Notes: generated from the sequence alone by a model not told the origin. Counted from the first letter of the stretch, positions 11,210 through 23,952 are shown. The stretch is 64,000 nt of DNA from Caprella mutica (GCA_947561585.1 CANNZV010000923.1:62001-126000), one strand, 5' to 3'. Translations and numbers: made by a program.

Positions 11210-11410
11210 GGGTAATTTACGAATTATCGGTCAGTTTCACATCTTCGGTCATATAGGAAAAAAATGATATTATAATTGTTATTTTATTTTAATTGGTATC
11301 CATGATACCTGCAGGTATCATGGATACCAATTAAAATAATAAAATAACAATATCGTTTTTTTCTTATATGACCGAAGATGTGAAACTGACCAATAATTCG
11401 TAATTTACCC
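11210..11410. mobile_element. Hairpin MITE, GGGTAAGTTACGAATTATCG family
   Basis: Arms of about 100 bp are near-perfect inverted copies (start GGGTAATTTACGAATTATCG), and the centre is ATGATACCTGCAGGTATCAT. It is one of about ten family members in the window. Confidence 0.85.
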
Positions 11411-11643
11411 TACCCCGGTTTTTCATTTCTTGATATTCAGTTAATAAAATGGGTTTATATTTTAATGCAAGTACGTATTATCTAAATATATAAACTGATT
11501 TAAATAAATTATTTCACACTTTTTAAAGTAAAAAAACAGATTTTTTTTTTATTTTATATTAATTAATATTACTGTGATCACGCGTAGCCATGGCGACAAA
11601 TTATTAGTTTCTCCTTTTAATATGTATTTCCTAATAAAAGTGT

Positions 11644-11690
11644 GACAGACAGACAGACAGAAAGACAGACAGACAGACAGACAGACGCGG
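11644..11690. repeat. GACA microsatellite and retroelement-like 3' end
   Basis: (GACA)n, followed by ATTATAGTATAGATT, resembling the TAGTATAGATT ends of elements at 20335 and 38035. Confidence 0.6.
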
Positions 11691-11990
11691 CTCTCATTAT
11701 AGTATAGATTATCGACTATCAATTTATCAATAATTATCGAGTATCCCATTATCAATAATTATCGGTAATCAATAAAGAGTTTCGTAAATGTTTACATTGG
11801 TTTTAATACTATTGCAAATAATTATCGATAATGTATATCATTTTACAGAGAAAAAAAATTATTTATTTTGAAAAAAAAAACTGAAAGTAGAATACATCAA
11901 AAGTTGTGATTTTTCATAATACATGGTAAATTCATATAAATAATATATTACTATATAAAAGCATTATATTGCTTTAGAATTAACATTTTA

Positions 11991-12331
11991 TACACAGTGG
12001 AATTCTTCTATAGGAGACTCCTCTATAGTGAATGTAAAGTCCTGAGTAAGGAAGTAGCCTCTATAGTGAACAAATTTCCTTTAGTCTACCATGAATGGTC
12101 ATTAGTTTAAAAAAAATCATTTTATGGCAGACTAAAGAAAATTTGTTCACTGTACGGGGTAGTTCTATTACTCAGGACTCAACATTCACTATAGAGGAGT
12201 CCACTATAGATGAGTCCACTATAGAGGAGTTCACTATAGAGGATTTCACTATAGTGGAGTCCACTATAGAGGAGTCCACTATAGAGGAATTCACTATAGA
12301 GGAGTCCACTATAGAGGAGTTCCACTGTATC
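11991..12331. mobile_element. Pogo-like MITE whose right end expanded into a tandem array
   Basis: A full MITE of the CTCCTCTATAGTGA family runs from CAGTGGAATTC to GAGTTCCACTG. Between the normal right end (about 12192) and the terminus, the 15-bp unit ACTATAGAGGAGTCC is repeated about nine times (12192-12325). Confidence 0.8.
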
Positions 12332-12334
12332 TAC

Positions 12335-12705
12335 CAATCAAAGAACATGAAAATTGAATTAATAACCGCATCTATCTTGTTTTTAGGAAACACATTCAAC
12401 TGAAAATGTTATATATTTACTATTACGCAATAATTTCCTTTAGCTGTAAAATAAAAAAAAGTTTAATTTGTCAGAAACGAAATGTTGGAAATATTATAAA
12501 ATTGACTCGAATTATTTCTGATAGACGAAAACTGAAAATATTTTCAATTCAGGTTATTGGAATTTTAAACAGCGAGAAAGGAATTAGTTTGGAATAATGA
12601 AAATGATTCCTGATTGAAATCTAAATATTATTTCAATTCGGTAAGATAAAAAAAACTAGAACAATAACAAAAAAAATTAATTCCAGGACGGAAATTTCAA
12701 TGGTT
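12335..12705. other. AT-rich, nothing recognised
   Basis: No gene or clear repeat is seen. Confidence 0.4.
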
Positions 12706-12712
12706 ATTAATA

Positions 12713-12884
12713 GTGTTGTGACAATATGCTTCATAAATCATAGATCTTAAGAATATCACAGACGAAATGAAATGGTATCGAATACTATATACCGCTGGTG
12801 TAGAACCATTCAATACTCTTTAATTCTCTCCGTCTATAATATTTTCAGGATCTATCATTTTAAACGCATATTGTCACAACCCTA
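12713..12884. mobile_element. MITE, GTTGTGACAATATGC family
   Basis: The ends GTTGTGACAATATGCTTCAT and GCATATTGTCACAACCCTA are inverted. The interior contains ATACCGCTGGTGTAGAACC and is not palindromic. Other copies: 34189, 37351, 58102 and 59961. Confidence 0.8.
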
Positions 12885-13230
12885 GTTATTAACTTATCAT
12901 AATATAAAACATATTAACTATTAAACGTATAAAATATATATATAATTACTCCTCAATAAATATATTTTATTATTTTCTATAATAACCTATTCTGTATTTA
13001 ACTTCTTGTAATTGTGGCTTTACCCTAGAATATTATTAATAAAAACGGTCCCATCAGATGTGTTTCATTTGATGAGTTCCGTGTGACAGCTCTACCACAG
13101 GGGTCTGATTACTGTGTCATCACTTCTCTAATTACTAGTGATAGAAAGGGAGGAGACAGCACAAATATATTGGCTGGAGAGCTGAACAGAAAAAGACAAA
13201 CGTAATTAATTGCTATCATAACAAATTACT

Positions 13231-13410
13231 GATGCTAGGCAAGAAGGATTTATTCCTGGGATATTAAGGGAATATACCAGGAATAGAACCTTCTTGCCTG
13301 GGATAGTCCCTTAATAACCTAGGAATAAATTCTTCTTGCCTGGGATTTTCCCTTAATAACCCAGGAATAAATCCTTCTTGCCTGGGATAGTCCCTTAATA
13401 ATCTAGGAAA
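13231..13410. repeat. AAGGATTTATTCCTGGG inverted/tandem repeat (copy)
   Basis: Several units of the motif lie in both orientations; same family as 3664-3780 and 38113-38222. Confidence 0.65.
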
Positions 13411-13682
13411 AAATTATTTATTGAAATCTAATCCTATAAAATCGTTTCTAATCTCCATTGAATTATGCATAATGATATTAGTTAGAATAAATAAAGAGAA
13501 TATCCTCTCCCTCGTATACCTCACCCTGTGGCCAATATTTCTCTATTTATGAGTTCAGGAGAGCGCCATCCGTAGACTGAAAATTGCACTCTTGGACCCA
13601 TTGATATGCACGTTATGAGAAATATTTAAATTCACTGGGAAAGCAGTTAATATTAAGGGAATATTACAGAGAATGTTTGTGG

Positions 13683-14829
13683 TAATTACATTGCCTGTGA
13701 TATGAATTAAATTTCATCCACGGACAATTCGTCCACGAAATGCTTTATTTTGTATTATATTTATAATGTGTATATAATTTATATTGAACATTATTTACAG
13801 ATATTTTGCAATATAAAAGTAGAAAACACCATTTGTTGATGGTATTTATAAATTCATGGTCTTTGCCATAATTTTATTGTAATCTTCTTCTCCTGCTCCT
13901 ACTGGCCGGCAACAGTAAAATAATATAACTGAAAACTTTTTAATGATATACAGGCAGGCCTCGCTTTTATTATTCCATTGTCTTATAAAATCTGTAATAA
14001 TAGCGAGGAATGTATTGAAGTTATTAGAGTATATAAACATAGAAAATAGTGGACATAATAACAATAACTACAATAAACATCAATATTATTACTCAGATTA
14101 GGTTATTAGAAGCAATATTGGTACAGAATTTACTTTTTTATAACACATTTTTTAACAGTGATTGAATAAAAATTCATACATGATTCAAGTATATAATATA
14201 CTACTTAACAAGTGACTGATAATGAATTATGTTATAAAAGAATTAGGTAGATATTGGTACTTTCTAGTGTTGCCTTTAATTATTTAAACGTAAAACCGTC
14301 CATGCTATTGTACTGTTCCATATTTTCGGACTCATAATTAAACCATATATAATCATTATTATTTACCTATTGCAATTATTTCATTTCATCCCTCTTATTT
14401 CAGTTCCATATTTTGGATACTCATAACTTATTAATTATTTATGCAAAATATTAAAGGAGATATATAACTTAAATATACAGTCAAACCGTTTATCATGTCT
14501 AATTTCATAACTAATCGAAGGGTAAACATTTTTTTTTGTGTTCATATGGAATAATTGTCCTGAATAAATTACTATACCTAATAATATTATTTATTTATCC
14601 ATGCCTATTAATGTAATAGTGAAAAATATTGTGAAATATATCCCATATACACTTTAAAATACAAAATTAAGCAATTCGTGGACGAAATGTCCGTTGGACA
14701 AAATGTCCGTTGGACGAAATGTCCGTGGACGAAATGTCCGTGGACGAAATGTCCGTGGACGAAATGTCCGTGGACGAAATGTCCGTGGACGAAATGTCCT
14801 AGACCCGATAATTACATTGCCTGTGATAT
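13683..14829. mobile_element. 1.1-kb segment between 21-bp direct repeats with inverted ends
   Basis: The same 21 bases (containing ACATTGCCTGTGATAT) occur at 13683-13703 and 14809-14829. Just inside are inverted TTCGTCCACGAAATG / ATTCGTGGACGAAATGTCC sequences. The right end holds a 15-bp array at 14672-14800. The interior has no recognisable transposase. It may be a foldback-type element. Confidence 0.45.
14672..14800. repeat. 15-bp minisatellite GTGGACGAAATGTCC
   Basis: About eight units, close in sequence to the array at 8115-8430. Confidence 0.85.
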
Positions 14830-14831
14830 AT

Positions 14832-15520
14832 ATAAAAGCTTTATTATGATTTAGAATTATTCAAATTTATTCAAATCTTTTTCTTCGCTTGAAATTCAGA
14901 AGATGGGAAATCACAGGAATAACTTAACTCACTTATAATAAATTAACCAAATTTGAAATGGTTTGCAGTTTTATTTATACCTTAGTTCTATAGAAGAGAG
15001 AAAAATAGAGTGACGAACAAATAACACGAGTGGAGAATTTACAATCTGTAGATCGTCTGTTATTGTCCATTACGGTAAATACTGATGGTGTTATATCGTA
15101 AAATATCATAATAAAGACAATTTCGTCGGACAGATTAGTCATATATGTTCGAGGAAAGAAGAAAGATATTTTCAAGGATTTTAATCAAATTCCAGCGACT
15201 ACCAACTGCGACATGAAAATCCACTAAAAAATGAATTGCATAACCAAAAATGCAGTGAAATTCTTAACAAGGTTCAGACGGTCAATGGCAAGTGTCTGCC
15301 TTTAAAACAGATCACAGTTTGTGTAAATTAAAAGTTTGACAGTCACAGTCTGATATTCTGTCTCTACTTGACGTCCCTGCAAGCAAAAGTAAACTCGGGA
15401 ATCCGGAATATTCCAATTTACAGATTCCCATTCGAAGGAATTGTATGTCTTTTTCAAAAATGTTATCAATGTTTGTTTTGTGTGAGAGTTTGTTTGAATT
15501 GAAATTAACAAACTTCAGTT
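14832..15520. other. No gene recognised
   Basis: Only short chance ORFs; no domain-like sequence or clear repeat was found. Confidence 0.4.
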
Positions 15521-15699
15521 AGCAAATAAAACGCCGCGTTTTCACCGTACAGTTTATGCCCCTTCAATTAATCCCGGTTAAATGAAGTGAAAGCAAAGTT
15601 GCAGTCTATACTAGCGTTTCTGCCGCTTTCCATTCATTTAACCGTCATTAATTGAGGAGGCGTAAATTGGGTGGTGAGAACGCGACGTTTTATATGCTT
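15521..15699. mobile_element. MITE, GCAGATAAAACGCCG family
   Basis: Inverted ends ATAAAACGCCGCGTTTTCAC and GAACGCGACGTTTTAT; interior arms contain ATTAATCCCGGTTAAATGAA and its complement. Confidence 0.7.
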
Positions 15700-15874
15700 G
15701 TATTGGATGGATTTAAGAGACCAGAAAATTGGAGAAAATTGACAGTGATTTTTATGATGTTAACATCTAAATAAATTTTAGAAAATAACTATGTTCAAAA
15801 ACTAGAAAATTAAAAATAAAGAAAAATTGTATTTTATTGAATTATATAATATAATTATATCAATTAAACTAGAG

Positions 15875-16128
15875 TATGTGCACTCGGTAGAGCGCATACC
15901 TTCACTGTCGCTTACAAATGACCTTAATACTTGTGTTATAAATGACCTTGACTTCAACCTTTGACCCGTTCGCACCCAAAATCTAATAAACAGCTCACTG
16001 GACATTGACCAATCGTCCCACCAAATTTCAGGCAATTTAGTCGAATTCATTTTGAGTTATGCGAATAATAAGACGAGATATAAATGAATGCTGTCTAAAA
16101 TATAACCATCCGCTTTCTGCGAAGGTAA
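15875..16128 (+). mobile_element. SINE-like or non-LTR tail element (copy)
   Basis: Runs from TCGGTAGAGCGCATACCTTC through GACCAATCGTCCCACCAAAT and GAGTTATGCGAATAATAAG to TTCTGCGAAGGTA, in full family order. Confidence 0.7.
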
Positions 16129-16499
16129 AAATATATAAATATTGGATTACATAATATAATTATATGTATTAAATATAATTATATATAATAAATATAATTA
16201 TATAATATAATTATATTAAATAATAATACATTTTTATAATAATTATACCATAATCAATTTTATCACTTATTTTTAAATAAAGTAACGAAGTTTTACCATA
16301 AAGGAATGATAGATTTCCACAGTTTCATAATTTCGATGCATTTAAATTAGCTTTCATGTAAGTACTTTTTATTATTCTATTAACCTTATTTTACATTACT
16401 TATATTCATCATATGTGACCATTCTATTATTTGATATTAAATCAGGGAGAAATATACTGTAACATCCAAGAAAAGGATATAACAATAACTATCCTATAT

Positions 16500-18128
16500 A
16501 TAGGATGTGATATGATAGATATATAGCATGTGATATGATATATATATAGCATGTGATATGATATATATATAGCATGTGATATGATATATATATAGCATGT
16601 GATATGATATATATAGCATGTGATATGATATATATATAGCATGTGATATGATATATATATATAGCATGTGATATGATATATATATATAGCATGTGATATG
16701 ATATATATATATAGCATGTGATATGATATATATATAGCATGTGATATGATATATATATAGCATGTGATATGATATATATATAGCATGTGATATGATATAC
16801 ATATAGCATGTGATATGATATATATATAGCATGTGATATGATATATATATAGCATGTGATATGATATATATATATATAGCATGTGATATGATATATATAT
16901 AGCATGTGATATGATATATATATAGCATGTGATATGATATATATATATAGCATGTGATATGATATATATATATAGCATGTGATATGATATATATATAGCA
17001 TGTGATATGATATATATAGCATGTGATATGATATATATAGCATGTGATATGATATATATAGCATGTGATATGATATATATAGCATGTGATATGATATATA
17101 TATAGCATGTGATATGATATATATATAGCATGTGATATGATATATATAGCATGTGATATGATATATATATAGCATGTGATATGATATATATATAGCATGT
17201 GATATGATATATATATAGCATGTGATATGATATATATAGCATGTGATATGATATATATAGCATGTGATATGATATATATATATATAGCATGTGATATGAT
17301 ATATATATATATAGCATGTGATATGATATATATATATAGCATGTGATATGATATATATAGCATGTGATATGATATATATAGCATGTGATATGATATATAT
17401 ATAGCATGTGATATGATATATATATATAGCATGTGATATGATATATATATATATAGCATGTGATATGATATATATATAGCATGTGATATGATATATATAG
17501 CATGTGATATGATATATATATAGCATGTGATATGATATATATAGCATGTGATATGATATATATAGCATGTGATATGATATATATATAGCATGTGATATGA
17601 TATATATAGCATGTGATATGATATATATATAGCATGTGATATGATATATATATAGCATGTGATATGATATATATAGCATGTGATATGATATATATAGCAT
17701 GTGATATGATATATATAGCATGTGATATGATATATATATAGCATGTGATATGATATATATATATAGCATGTGATAGATATATATATATAGCATGTGATAT
17801 GATTATATATATATATAGCATGTGATATGATATATATATATAGCATGTGATATGATATATATATATAGCATGTGATATGATATATATATATAGCATGTGA
17901 TATGGTATATATATAGCATGTGATATGATATATATAGCATGTGATATGATATATATATAGCATGTGATATGATATATATATAGCATGTGATATGATATAT
18001 ATATAGCATGTGATATGATATATATAGCATGTGATATGATATATATATAGCATGTGATATGATATATATATAGCATGTGATATGATATATATATAGCATG
18101 TGATATGATATATATATAGCATGTGATA
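16500..18128. repeat. AT-rich satellite, unit ATAGCATGTGATATGATATAT
   Basis: About 75 copies of a 19-26-bp unit that vary in the length of the (AT)n run. Three overlapping long ORFs on the minus strand are artefacts of this array. Confidence 0.95.
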
Positions 18129-18187
18129 CACAAGCAGTAACTATTGTTTTTATTTTATGACAATGATGATAAAACATTCAATGTAAC

Positions 18188-18708
18188 ATGTACCAAGCCA
18201 TGCACTTCTATATCGCTTTAGTAGATAGCATGTACCAAGCCATGCACTTCTATATCGCTTTAGTAGATAGCATGTATCAAGCCATGTACTTCTATATCGC
18301 TTCAGTAGATAGCATGTATCAAGCCATGTACTTCTATATCGCTTTAGTAGATAGCATGTGCCAAGCCATGTACTTCTATATCGCTTTAGTAGATAGCATG
18401 TATCAAGCCATGTACTTCTATATCGCTTTAGTAGATAGCATGTACCAAGCCATGTACTTCTATATCGCTTTAGTAGATAGCATGTACCAAGCCATGTACT
18501 TCTATATCGCTTTAGTAGATAGCATGTACCAAGACATGTACTTCTATATCGCTTTAGTAGATAGCATGTACCAAGCCATGTACTTCTATATCGCTTTAGT
18601 AGATAGCATGTACCAAGCCATGTACTTCTATATCGCTTTAGTAGATAGCATGTACCAAGCCATGTACTTCTATATCGCTTTAGTAGATAGCATGTACCAA
18701 GCCATGGT
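18188..18708. repeat. 42-bp satellite, about 12 copies
   Basis: Unit TAGCATGTACCAAGCCATGT plus ACTTCTATATCGCTTTAGTAGA. It shares TAGCATGT with the preceding array. About two more units follow the foldback insertion, at 19695-19770. Confidence 0.95.
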
Positions 18709-19690
18709 AGCCGGTAAATTGCTCGAAAACAATTGCTCGAAAGACAATTGCTCGAAAACAATTGCTCGAAAAACAATTGCTCGAATGAACAATTGCTCGA
18801 AAGAACAATTGCTCGAAAGACAATTGCTCGAAAAACAATTGCTCGAACGAACAATTAATCGAATGAACAATTGCTCGAATTATCAAATTGCTCGAATGAA
18901 CAAAATTGCTCGAATTATAAAATTGCACAGTTTTTGATTTTATAAAAGTCAGTTATTCATGAAGTGGAGCTGCACCTAATAATCCTTGTTTCTTTTTAGT
19001 AATTGATCATTAATCATTCTATAAATTATTTTAATTATTACTCAATCTGCATAATCTTTTTTTAGACCGTTTGTGTCATCTCGTATGTAACATGTGAATT
19101 GGAATCATGTGGTGAATCACTACTATTCATGTTTTTCATAAAACCTGAAAATTTATTTATTACTAGTCTATCTGTATGTGGTACCTCAATAGGTGAAATA
19201 ACTCAAAGTTATGGCAGAGTCTTAATAAATCTACAAAAAAAATTCCGGTTTTATGATAAAAAAAACATGAATAGTACTGATTCACCACATGATTCCAATT
19301 CACATGTTACATATGAGATGACACAAACGGTCTAAAAAAATATTATGCAGATTGAGTAATAATTAAAATCATTTATAGAATGATTAATGATCAATTACTA
19401 AAAAGAAACAAGGATTGTTAGGTGCAGCTCCACTTCATGAATAACTGACTTTTATAAAAATCGAAAATTGTGTAATTTTATAATTCGAGCAATTTTGTTC
19501 ATTCGAGCAATTTGATAATTCGAGCAATTGTTCATTCGAGCAATTGTTCGTTCGAGCAATTGTTTTTCGAGCAATTGTCTTTCGAGCAATTGTTCTTTCG
19601 AGCAATTGTTCATTCGAGCAATTGTTTTTCGAGCAATTGTTTTCGAGCAATTGTCTTTCGAGCAATTGTTTTCGAGCAATTTACCTAGAA
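18709..19690. mobile_element. Foldback transposon inserted in the 42-bp satellite
   Basis: Long inverted arms (about 18713-19160 and 19232-19685) surround a loop of about 70 bp. The outer part of each arm is a tandem array of a CAATTGCTCGAAA-based unit; the inner part is unique sequence (ACATGTGAATTGGAATCATG and complement). ACCAAGCCATG, part of the satellite unit, flanks both sides. The architecture recalls FB/Galileo-type foldback elements. No transposase is present. Confidence 0.8.
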
Positions 19691-20059
19691 CCACCAAGCC
19701 ATGTACTTCTGTATCACTTTAGTAGATAGCATGTACCAAGCCATGTACTTCTATATCGCTTTAGTTAGTTTGGATAGGTAGGACAACTGTACCTCAATTT
19801 CTTACTCTCTACGAGCTACAGATACGCTGTTACGATTTCCGATATTGGAAAGCTGCCAAGGATTTGTAAATTATATTCATATGATTGTCTCCAATTTAAA
19901 ATAGTAAATTTCGTTAATAAAAAAATGATATTGTGTTTTGTTAGAAGAATACTGTATAGAAAGATTATAATTTTATTCAAAAAATGTACCGTTGAACTTA
20001 TATTTAAATTTGATCACCTAATATTTAATATTTTGATATATTTACTGAAAATTATTTAT

Positions 20060-20335
20060 TACTAGTGTACTGTCCCGTTAAAAATAACGGGTCATCATCA
20101 ATACCAATTTATTACCCGTTATTGAGTTACTTTTAATGAATTAAATTAAATTTTCTGCAAAGTCTAATTTATTTTATAGATAAAATACATTTAAAAATTG
20201 AATGAAAACAGGATATTTAAATATCAAGTCAATATATTCCCGTGCGTATCATAGTTACATTCTTCATGTTTAATACCCGTAGTGTAAAAGCGGACACCAA
20301 ATAAATAAACACACTAAGGAAATTATTAGTATAGA
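20060..20335. mobile_element. Interspersed element ACTAGTGTACTGTCCCGTTA (copy 1)
   Basis: Begins ACTAGTGTACTGTCCCGTTA and ends ATTATTAGTATAGATT; about 90% similar by eye to 37745-38035. The TAGTATAGATT end resembles 3' ends of insect RTE-like elements (inference). Confidence 0.65.
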
Positions 20336-20468
20336 TTATTATTTAAATATGGAATAAATCATATAAAATTTAACTTATAAAACTAAATTCTCTTAATTAC
20401 CATATGGGTAAATGAGTGTTATGTATATAAATAGGGATAGCTCTTTAATGTGATGATTGTAGTTTTAA

Positions 20469-20702
20469 CAAGATGATGGGCAGTCGTAGAGCTCATACCT
20501 TCATCACCACTTATAGAATACCTTGACCTTGACCTCATAGAATCGCTCCCGAAATATTATCAATTCGTTCCTGGAAATTGACTAATCGTCCCACCAAATT
20601 TCAGGCAATTTGGCTGAATACTTTTTGAGTTATGCGAATAACAAGATTATAAATAAATAAATGCCGTCTAAAATATAGCCTTCCGCATTCTGCAAAGGTA
20701 AA
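20469..20702 (+). mobile_element. SINE-like or non-LTR tail element (copy)
   Basis: Runs from GTCGTAGAGCTCATACCTTC through CACCAAATTTCAGGCAATTT to TTCTGCAAAGGTA. It is the best uninterrupted copy for comparison with the split copy at 6478-7312. Confidence 0.7.
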
Positions 20703-21104
20703 TAAAACAAGACTTCTCTCTTTTGAGGAGTTTTCCCTCACCACTTCATTAGGGATATGCCCTAATTATACATCCTAATGAAGCGATGATAAATTAGGAC
20801 TTCATTAGGGACACGCCTCTTTTTTTATCTTGCTTCTAACCGCCCAAACTAACATTATCTGAACAATTTATTTCTGTATTTTACCCAATAGAAAGTAATC
20901 AATTATTTTACTCGCTTTCATTACCTGTGTTATTGATTAATAATAAATTAACTAAATATTCCCTATGAAGTGTAACTAAAATAAATNATTGCATGCAGAA
21001 TTTGATATACCACATTATATTTTGATTAATTTAACGTTATTTAAATTTAAAACTTTTCTAACAAATTCCAGCTTCAAACTAAATAATAAACATGTTTATA
21101 TATT

Positions 21105-21300
21105 AGGTCAAGTTCCTAGTTACCGGATGGTTCCACATTTTCGATCATATGAGAAATTAAACATATAATAATTATTTAATTTTTAAAATTTATTTTGGTA
21201 TCGATAATACCATGATACTTTCAGGTATCATAGATACCAATTAAAATAAAACGTAAATAATTATTATTAAATAGTCTCATTTTTTAAATGATCGGAATAT
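21105..21300. mobile_element. Degraded hairpin MITE, GGGTAAGTT family
   Basis: Diverged inverted arms surround ATGATACTTTCAGGTATCAT. Confidence 0.6.
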
Positions 21301-21309
21301 ACATAACAA

Positions 21310-21980
21310 TTCTATTCTTTAAATAATGAACTAAACAATCGGTAATTCAAAATATGTTTAACCACTTCCCTTTAACTATACCTAATATGGTAAAAACTAC
21401 CAACCTTGAAACGACTAAACTAACTAACCTTCTTATTTCTCTCCGTTTAAAATGACCAATCAATACTACGACTAGATACGCTGCAATATTCGTATAGGAA
21501 AGCTTATTTGAAATATATTTTATATATCCTGACCACATAATGATTTAATACGACCTTGACCTTTTAGAGTGATTAACAAGGAAATTCTCTATTAGCTGGC
21601 AAAATGAAATAACTTGATATTGTCAGTAAAATTCTGATCAATTCCGGTTGCTACATTTATTCGTTCAGTCTAATTTTTAAGTTTATTTAGGGCCAAACAT
21701 ATCAAGGATGTAGGTAGGTAGGTATTTCTTTCCTGTTTGCCTTTTTACGTAACTTCTACGTCTTACCCAGGTAACACCATAGAAAAAATATTGATTCCTA
21801 TAATATCTCTTATTGATATGTATGATTAATACATAATTTAATTCAATCTGTCTTTTTCCTCACTTATAGATTATAGTTTATGAAGAATCCTACTATAATA
21901 AATTGAATACCTATTTACGTTTGTAGTTTCGTACTCAATCCTAGAAAAGGTAGTACTCGGTTCATACGGTACGTTATTTT
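21310..21980. other. No gene recognised
   Basis: Nothing beyond chance ORFs before the candidate promoter. Confidence 0.4.
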
Positions 21981-21984
21981 TACT

Positions 21985-22160
21985 TGATCCGTTGGCGCCA
22001 AGCGGACGGGCCAATAGGAGCATTGCACAGTTGTGCTCACGTGACGTAACAACTCTCTAGACCAATCAGCGAGCTTTATTTTGTCGATCAGTTGCCACAG
22101 AGTTTTATTATTTAGTTGCACTGGCATTCAGTGTCCCTCTGGAAGCGAGTGAGTGAGCAT
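21985..22160 (+). promoter_or_regulatory. Candidate promoter for the phospholipase D gene
   Basis: This stretch is richer in GC than its surroundings. It has CCAAT at 22011-22015 and 22062-22066, an E-box CACGTG at 22038-22043 overlapping a CRE-like TGACGTAA at 22042-22049, and an arthropod initiator-like TCAGTG at 22128-22133. A good donor, GTGAGT, follows near 22150, so a short untranslated first exon could splice to 25848. Assignment to the phospholipase D gene rests only on position and orientation. Confidence 0.4.
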
Positions 22161-22888
22161 GTCAGTTGTTCTCTCTGCTGAATGCTTTTCTTCACGCAAC
22201 CTATAACATTCTCATCACTATTGTTTGTTTATTTCTCTCTATGTTGTGGTACTTTGTGCATTAAATGTGTTTGTTATTGGTAGATTATATGCGTTTTGAC
22301 CCCTAGGGTCATTTAGGCTAGCGCAATATATTTTGTTTACGTTTTTTTTTTTGTTTCATGCCTTCAGTTCCTAGGATTTATTTGGCATTCTTTAGCACAC
22401 GTTACATATGCATTTTACATAGTTTATATATCATCACACACAGTGAATGAATGGCACACAATAACGCTATAGTAAGAACAAAGGTATATCTATGAAGGAT
22501 CTTTTGATTACCTGCATATAACTATGTAACAACATAGGTACTGTACTGGGTATAATCGACTCTTCCTTCTCAAAATTACCTTCTATCCACATTACATACA
22601 TTCCCAGTGTTTTTTTTATTAAGCTTATAATATTCGGGATTCAATTCTTGTCTGGATATATTTTTGTTTTTTCAAAATATCTATACAGAATATATAGCTA
22701 TTTAGTTCTTAATGTTTTCGTTATTTATTTTTGTTCAGGTCTTCTCTAAATCCTTTTAAAGTTTTAATAAATAATTTATCATATGTAAATAGCCTAATAG
22801 GTATCACTGTAATTTTTATGAATTCTGGTTTATATGGGTAGGTACATACATATGTAAATGACATGTTAACTATATTCTTACTTATGTT

Positions 22889-23198
22889 GGTTCACAATAT
22901 GAGTTGCACACATGCAATGGTTCACAATATGAGTTGCACACATGCAGTGGTTCACAATATGAGTTGCACACAGGCAGTGGTTCACAATATGAGTTGCACA
23001 CAGGCAGTGGTTCACAATATGAGTTGCACACAGGCAGTGGTTCACAATATGAGATGCACACAGGCAGTGGTTCACAATATGAGTTGCACACATGCAGTGG
23101 TTCACAATATGAGTTGCACACATGCAGTGGTTCACAATATGAGTTGCACACATCCAGTGGTTCACAATATGAGTTGCACACATGCAGTGGTTCACAAG
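22889..23198. repeat. 30-bp minisatellite, about ten copies
   Basis: Unit GGTTCACAATATGAGTTGCA plus CACATGCAGT. Units alternate CATGCAGT and CAGGCAGT. Open frames on both strands are artefacts of the 30-bp period. Confidence 0.95.
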
Positions 23199-23353
23199 GC
23201 ACATTCAGTAGTATTGGTTTATTGGTTCACATGTATTCCTCCTATTTTGCTATAAGTATGAATGATATCATCCTTTGTGTATTTAAATTGTACTTGATGA
23301 ATTTATAGAATATTCAGATATCTATCTTTAAAGGGAGTTCTTTGTTATATAAT

Positions 23354-23952
23354 AAGACCTTGATCTTTTAAGAATAGTTAGGCCTTGATCTTTAAATGAA
23401 TAGTTAGGCCTTGACCTTTAAATGAATAGTTAGGCCTTGACCTTTAAATGAATAGTTAGGCCTTGACCTTTAAATGAATAGTTAGGCCTTGACCTTGTAA
23501 TGAATAGTTAGGCCTTGACCTTGTAATGAATAGTTAGGCCTTGACCTTGAAATGAATAGTTAGGACTTGATCTTGAAATGAATAGTTAGGACTTGATCTT
23601 TAAATGAATAGTTAGGACTTGATCTTTAAATGAATAGTTAGGACTTGATCTTTAAATGAATAGTTAGGCCTTGACCTTGTAATGAATAGTTAGGCCTTGA
23701 CCTTTAAATGAATAGTTAGGCCTTGACCTTGTAATGAATAGTTAGGCCTTGACCTTGTAATGAATAGTTAGGACTTGATCTTTAAATGAATAGTTAGGAC
23801 TTGATCTTTAAATGAATAGTTAGGACTTGATCTTGAAATGAATAGTTAGGACTTGATCTTTAAATGAATAGTTAGGACTTGACCTTTAAATGAATAGTTA
23901 GGACTTGACCTACAAATGAATAGTTAGGACTTGACCTACAAATGAATAGTTT
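23354..23952. repeat. 26-bp minisatellite, about 23 copies
   Basis: Unit GCCTTGACCTTTAAATGAAT plus AGTTAG, with ACTTGATC and TTGTAATG variants in blocks. Confidence 0.95.

Noticed and set aside
13846..14064. 72-aa minus-strand ORF inside the 1.1-kb segment
   Set aside because: No transposase-like motif or splice context; probably chance.
16442..18177. Long minus-strand ORFs of 434-563 aa rich in Ile, Tyr, His and Cys
   Set aside because: They are translations of the AT-rich satellite in several frames; the period has no stops by chance and there is no unique coding sequence.
18150..18937. ORFs of 234-249 aa across the 42-bp satellite and foldback arms
   Set aside because: The repeat unit is a multiple of three, so frames stay open on both strands; no unique protein-like part.
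20987..20987. Ambiguous base n
   Set aside because: A sequencing or assembly ambiguity, not biology.
22863..23308. ORFs of 106-134 aa on both strands
   Set aside because: Artefacts of the 30-bp minisatellite.
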